Positions 12,961 through 16,042 of a stretch of DNA of 16,042 bases are shown piece after piece. The stretch covers positions 1 to 16,042 of the forward strand of contig JAFQIF010000140.1 in the NCBI GenBank assembly GCA_017397695.1, in the 5' to 3' direction. Origin of the DNA: Clostridia bacterium. GTDB taxonomy: Bacteria; Bacillota_A; Clostridia; Christensenellales; Aristaeellaceae. The stretch's first letter is position 1. Each line of letters begins with the position of its first letter. A program made the translations under genes and the position numbers. The notes beneath the pieces are model-generated. The model saw only the letters and a program-made list of their open reading frames with translations. It searched no databases and was not told the DNA's origin.

Positions 12961-14421
12961 ATGAGCACCCTTCAGGATCTCAATCAGGTGCTCTCGCGCA
13001 AGCAGGACATTCTTGAGAATGCTGCGGGCGTTGAGAAGATCAAGAAGAGCGGCAAGCTCACCGCGCGCGAGCGTGTTGAACTGCTGCTTGACGACGGCAG
13101 CTTCATGGAGCAGGCGATGCTTCTGAGCGACGCCGGCGTCGTGACCGGCTCCGGTACGGTTGAAGGCCGTCCGGTGTATGTGGTCGCGCAGGACTTCGCT
13201 GTGATGGACGGCGCTGTCGGCAGCAAGCAGGCGAAGAAGATCGTCAAGATCCTCGAGCTTGCCCGCAAGACCGGCACTCCGGTTGTCCTCATGTGCGACA
13301 GCAATGGTGCGCGTGTTGGCGAGGGCGCTGCGGCGCTTGAAGCCTATGCGGATATCTTTGCGCATATGGCCCGCCTGTCCGGCGTGGTGCCGATGATCGC
13401 GATGGTCCTCGGTCCGTGCGTGGGTGCTGCGGCGATGATGGCCGAACTGGCCGATCTGACGATCGTGGCCAAGGAAGGCGCGCTGCTGGAGGCTGGCCCG
13501 CAGGTCATCTCTGCGACCATGGGTAAGGATGTCAAGAAGGCGATCGAGCTTGGCGGCGCGAAGATCGCCGTGGAGAATGGTGCTGCGCAGTTTGCATTTG
13601 ATGCCGAGGAGGACGCGATTGCTGCTGCCAAGAAGCTGCTGGGCATCCTGCCGGCGAATAATCTGGAAGACGCTCCCTTCTCCGTCGAGGAGGATATGAA
13701 CCGCAAGCTCGAAGGCCTGAGCGCGGGCGCGGACGGCAAGACTGTCATCACTGCTATGGCCGATACGGGCTCTGTGATCGAAGTGGGCGAGGGCTACACC
13801 GGCGCTGTGACTGCTTTCGGCAAGATGGCGGGCCGCACTGTGGCGTTTGCTTACACCGGCAAGGGCGACACCTGTGACAAGCGCATGGAGAAGATCGCTC
13901 GCTTCGTCCGCTTTGCGGATTGCTACAACATTCCGGTCGTGTCCCTGATTGACTCTACCGGTCTGGAGATCTTCAAAACCGTCGATCGCCAGCTGAATGT
14001 GGTTAAGGCCGCTTCCAAGCTGGTCTATGCTTACAGCGAGGCAACTACTGTGAAGGTTTCCGTCGTGATCGGCAATGCCATCGGCGCCGCGTATGTTGCC
14101 ATGGGCGGCAGCGCTAACGCCGACGCGACCTATGCCTGGCCAGGCGCCTGCATCAGCCCGCTGACCGGCGAAGCTGCGATTGCGATCTGGGGCAAGGACG
14201 ACATCAACAACAGCAAGGGCGACGCGCTGGCCGCGCGCAAGGAGCTGGCTGCCAAGTATGAGGCTGAGGTTGCCGACGGCGTGAACGCTGCGCTGGAAGG
14301 CCTCGTCGACGACGTCATCAATCCGGCAGATACCCGCCAGATGGTGATCGCCGCGCTCGAACTGATGAGCAGCAAGCGTGACTCCAATCCGCCCAAGAAG
14401 CATGGCAACATGCCGCTGTAA
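12961..14421 (+). CDS. Carboxyltransferase (alpha) subunit of a biotin-dependent acyl-CoA decarboxylase, MmdA-like
   Basis: This 486-aa member of the PccB/MmdA carboxyltransferase family has two crotonase-type halves. It moves the carboxyl group of a CoA thioester to biotin on the carrier encoded downstream. The first half contains KLTARERVELLLDDGSF (32-48), DSNGARVGEG (113-122) and GPCVGAAAM (151-159), an oxyanion-hole region. The second contains GNAIGAAYVAMG (371-382) and YAWPGA (391-396), and the chain ends KKHGNMPL, the family's usual tail. It is shorter than typical MmdA (about 510). Several motifs depart from the canonical DSGGARIQEG and GPCAGGA, so the substrate (methylmalonyl-, glutaconyl- or another acyl-CoA) is left open. 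GGAGG lies 10 nt before the ATG. It is the first main gene of the operon, and codon choice points to high expression. Confidence 0.87.
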   Translation: MSTLQDLNQVLSRKQDILENAAGVEKIKKSGKLTARERVELLLDDGSFMEQAMLLSDAGVVTGSGTVEGRPVYVVAQDFAVMDGAVGSKQAKKIVKILELARKTGTPVVLMCDSNGARVGEGAAALEAYADIFAHMARLSGVVPMIAMVLGPCVGAAAMMAELADLTIVAKEGALLEAGPQVISATMGKDVKKAIELGGAKIAVENGAAQFAFDAEEDAIAAAKKLLGILPANNLEDAPFSVEEDMNRKLEGLSAGADGKTVITAMADTGSVIEVGEGYTGAVTAFGKMAGRTVAFAYTGKGDTCDKRMEKIARFVRFADCYNIPVVSLIDSTGLEIFKTVDRQLNVVKAASKLVYAYSEATTVKVSVVIGNAIGAAYVAMGGSANADATYAWPGACISPLTGEAAIAIWGKDDINNSKGDALAARKELAAKYEAEVADGVNAALEGLVDDVINPADTRQMVIAALELMSSKRDSNPPKKHGNMPL

Positions 14422-14441
14422 TCAGGGGAGGATAAAAAGAC

Positions 14442-14828
14442 ATGTTTTCGATTCTGACTTATGGCCTGTCCGTCGCACTCGTCGGCATGGGCACCGTTTT
14501 CTGCGGTCTGATCATTCTGTTCGGCATCATCAAGGGCATGGAGAAGGTGCTGCCGCAGATTACTGCCGGCGACTTCAGCCTCAAGAACATCAAGGCGCCC
14601 AAGGCCGCTAAGACCGACGCGCCGACCATCGTGATCCAGACTGCCAATGTGAATGATGACGCCATCGTTGCTGCGATCTCCGCTGCGCTGATGACCGTCA
14701 TCGAAGAGGAAGTCAAGGAGAATCCGGCCAAGGCGAAGAACACCTTCGTGGTTCGTTCTATCCGCCGCGTTGGCACTCCGGCGTGGAATCGCGCCGGCCG
14801 CGAGGAGCAGGTTTACAGCCGTCTGTAA
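14442..14828 (+). CDS. OadG/MmdD-type small membrane subunit of the decarboxylase
   Basis: The 128-aa product has one N-terminal membrane helix (about residues 5-30, LSVALVGMGTVFCGLIILFG), a charged Lys/Ala-rich linker, a short folded region (NVNDDAIVAAISAALMTV, 69-86) and a C-terminal PAWNRAGREEQVYSRL tail. The helix, linker and W..AGR tail are the marks of the OadG/MmdD/GcdC family. These subunits tie the carboxyltransferase to the membrane beta subunit and aid complex assembly. GGGGAGG lies about 10 nt before the ATG, and the gap to the upstream stop is 20 bp, within an operon. The C-terminal part is as long as in methylmalonyl-CoA decarboxylase delta subunits. Confidence 0.87.
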   Translation: MFSILTYGLSVALVGMGTVFCGLIILFGIIKGMEKVLPQITAGDFSLKNIKAPKAAKTDAPTIVIQTANVNDDAIVAAISAALMTVIEEEVKENPAKAKNTFVVRSIRRVGTPAWNRAGREEQVYSRL

Positions 14829-14862
14829 TCTGGCTTTTCAACCGTAACTCATCACAGAATAC

Positions 14863-14894
14863 AAATAATTAAAAATAAGTGATTATTTAGGAGG
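14863..14894 (+). promoter_or_regulatory. AT-rich inverted repeat just before the biotin-carrier ribosome binding site
   Basis: AAATAAT (14863-14869) can pair with ATTATTT (14882-14888) around a 12-nt loop, ending directly against AGGAGG (14889-14894), which is 9 nt from the ATG at 14904. It is the only AT-rich stretch in a GC-rich operon. It is a weak hairpin, too AT-rich for a terminator. A role in tuning carrier translation or as a processing site is speculative. Confidence 0.25.
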
Positions 14895-14903
14895 ATATCC
14901 ATT

Positions 14904-15344
14904 ATGCGTAATTTTGTCATTACCGTTAACGGTGTTGCTTATCAGGTTGCTGTTGAAGAAGTCGCAGCTGGCGCTGCTCCGGTCGTCGCCGCTCCGGCTC
15001 CGGTCGCCGCTCCGGCTCCGGTCGCTGCTCCGGCCCCGGTTGCCGCTCCGGCTCCTGTTGCTGCCCCGGCTCCGGTCGCCGCTCCGGCTCCCGCTCCGGC
15101 TCCGGCCGCTGCCCCGGCTCCGGTCGCTGGCGGTGAGAAGATCAATGCGCCGATGCCGGGCAACATCCTCGATGTGAAGGTTGCCGCCGGCCAGATGGTC
15201 AAGAAGGGCGACGTTCTGGTCATCCTCGAGGCCATGAAGATGGAGAACGAGATCATGGCTCCGCGCGACGGCAAGGTCGCTCAGGTTGCCTGCACCAAGG
15301 GCGCGACTGTCAATACCGGCGACGCTCTGGTTGTGCTCGAGTAA
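14904..15344 (+). CDS. Biotin carboxyl carrier (gamma) subunit, MmdC/GcdC-like
   Basis: This 146-aa carrier has a short N-terminal strand segment (MRNFVITVNGVAYQVAVEEV), an Ala/Pro/Val linker (about 22-75) and a C-terminal biotinyl domain (78-146) starting INAPMPGNILDVKV. The biotinylation motif is EAMKMENE, with K112 as the acceptor. Biotin on this domain shuttles CO2 from the carboxyltransferase to the beta subunit, and the flexible linker is the swinging arm. Length and layout match gamma subunits of Na+-translocating methylmalonyl-CoA or glutaconyl-CoA decarboxylases. AGGAGG is 9 nt before the ATG. Modification requires a biotin-protein ligase encoded elsewhere. Confidence 0.94.
   Translation: MRNFVITVNGVAYQVAVEEVAAGAAPVVAAPAPVAAPAPVAAPAPVAAPAPVAAPAPVAAPAPAPAPAAAPAPVAGGEKINAPMPGNILDVKVAAGQMVKKGDVLVILEAMKMENEIMAPRDGKVAQVACTKGATVNTGDALVVLE
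14994..15083 (+). repeat. Five 18-bp tandem repeats encoding PAPVAA in the biotin-carrier linker
   Basis: Residues 31-60 are five exact PAPVAA units, followed by an irregular PAPAPAPAAAPAPVA stretch to residue 75. Third positions vary between units (GTC/GTT, GCC/GCT), so the protein repeat is kept while the DNA has drifted. Copy number may vary between strains and alter arm length. Confidence 0.85.
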
Positions 15345-15374
15345 TCATCGGCTGAAGCAAAGGGGTTATACGCT

Positions 15375-16042
15375 GTGAAAAAGATTCTGAGTGTCCTCGC
15401 GCTGCTGTGCATGCTCTTTGCGCTGCCGGCCTGCGCTGAGGAGGTTGCGGCTCCTGTTGAGCCCGCCGCTGAGGTTGCGGAGACCCGTGCGTTTGCGACG
15501 CTGGTCAGCGACCCGGCTGAACTGATCCCCGTTTATGTCGACGAAGAGGCTGAGGGCGCTATTGGCTCCCTGGATCAGGCGATCGACGACTTCACCATCG
15601 GCGGCACCATCGCCGGCATCGTGAAGGATTCCGGTATCTACAGCATCCTCACCGGCAACTGGAAGGCGCTGGTGATGATCCTGATTTCCTTCGTGCTGCT
15701 CTATCTGGCCATTGTTAAGCAGTTTGAGCCGCTGCTGCTCATGCCGATCGCTTTCGGTATGCTGCTGACCAACCTGCCGCTGGCGGGCATCATGGATGAG
15801 CCGATCTACGAGATCATCTCCAATCCGGTGTATCACGGCAAGGCCGGCGTGCCGATCTACAACGGCGACGTGCTGGTGGGCTATCAGTACGTCAAGCAGA
15901 ACGGCGGTTTGCTGTACTACCTCTATCAGGGTGTTAAGCTGGGCATCTTCCCGCCGCTCATCTTCATGGGCGTCGGCGCTATGACCGACTTCGCCCCGCT
16001 GATTGCGAACCCGATCTCCCTGCTGCAGGGCGCTGCTGCGCA
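15375..16042 (+). CDS. Na+-translocating decarboxylase beta subunit (OadB/MmdB/GcdB), cut by window end
   Basis: The first 222 codons are present, and the gene runs off the window. From about residue 95 the sequence is clearly OadB-family: NWKALVMILISFVLLYLAI, EPLLLMPIAFGMLLTNLP, GGLLYYLYQGVKLGIFPPLIFMGVGAMTDFAPLIANP. The subunit removes CO2 from carboxybiotin and couples this to Na+ export. D205 in MTDF matches the Asp (D203 in Klebsiella OadB) needed for transport. The first 94 residues are unusual: MKKILSVLALLCMLFALPACAEE is a signal-peptide-like segment with either ACA/EE signal-peptidase-I or LPAC lipobox-like cleavage. It is followed by an acidic Ala/Pro/Glu stretch and an extra amphipathic region not needed by the family. 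The start is GTG with AAAGGGG about 10 nt upstream. The gap to the carrier gene is 30 bp. Confidence 0.92.
   Translation, partial: MKKILSVLALLCMLFALPACAEEVAAPVEPAAEVAETRAFATLVSDPAELIPVYVDEEAEGAIGSLDQAIDDFTIGGTIAGIVKDSGIYSILTGNWKALVMILISFVLLYLAIVKQFEPLLLMPIAFGMLLTNLPLAGIMDEPIYEIISNPVYHGKAGVPIYNGDVLVGYQYVKQNGGLLYYLYQGVKLGIFPPLIFMGVGAMTDFAPLIANPISLLQGAAA

Noticed and set aside
12934..14403. 489-codon open frame antisense to the carboxyltransferase
   Set aside because: It is a typical mirror frame of a GC-biased, highly expressed gene. It has no motif, start signal or conserved fold.
14863..14888. Terminator between the OadG-like and biotin-carrier genes
   Set aside because: The stem is all A-T with a 12-nt loop and no U-tract after it, and the genes clearly belong to one complex.
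15366..15836. 156-codon minus-strand open frame over the beta subunit
   Set aside because: It is His/Gln/Arg-rich mirror sequence and overlaps well-conserved OadB coding sequence.

Overview
The window looks like chromosomal DNA of a Gram-positive, probably anaerobic gut-type member of the Clostridia (Christensenellales-like is my best guess). The reasons are AGGAGG-type ribosome binding sites throughout, consensus sigma-A promoters, Sec-secreted proteins with SpaA/SdrD-type B domains, an acyl-ACP thioesterase of the Firmicutes type, a YtqB/MnmM methyltransferase, and a biotin-dependent Na+-pumping decarboxylase operon. No rRNA, tRNA, CRISPR array, transposase or phage gene is visible. No stretch above 300 bases lacks a gene.

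Layout. (1) 59-847 (+): a surface-type protein with a Pro/Thr linker and a C-terminal His/Cys domain. Its N-terminus is probably incomplete. It ends at a bidirectional terminator shared with the converging minus-strand pair. (2) 1922-907 (-): a FatA/FatB-type acyl-ACP thioesterase followed, with translational coupling, by a 91-aa Cys/Gly-containing peptide with a Nif11-leader-like N-terminal half. (3) 1982-2032: a compact divergent promoter whose two -35 boxes lie in the same 7 bp. It serves the thioesterase pair and (4) a giant secreted protein of 2591 aa (2126-9901). That protein has a signal peptide, roughly ten SpaA/Cna_B-like modules, then twelve SdrD_B-like repeats with Asp-rich putative Ca2+ loops, and no LPXTG or other visible anchor. 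(5) A convergent terminator, then mrp on the minus strand (10910-10050), an Fe-S carrier P-loop ATPase. (6) 11030-12782 (+): a secreted protein with two similar halves, followed 1 bp later by the tRNA-modifying methyltransferase mnmM. (7) 12961 to the right edge: carboxyltransferase, OadG-type small membrane subunit, biotin carrier and membrane beta subunit (cut by the window end). This A-D-C-B order is that of methylmalonyl-CoA decarboxylases.

The decarboxylase operon forms one machine. The carboxyltransferase moves CO2 from a CoA thioester to biotin on the swinging Ala-Pro-tethered carrier. The beta subunit releases CO2 and exports Na+, and the small subunit holds the complex at the membrane. 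Its GC-rich, ATC/AAG/CTG-biased codon use suggests high expression. The points most worth checking are the beta subunit's secretory N-terminal extension, the non-canonical carboxyltransferase motifs, the Nif11-like peptide coupled to a thioesterase, the unanchored giant B-domain protein and its shared-box divergent promoter.
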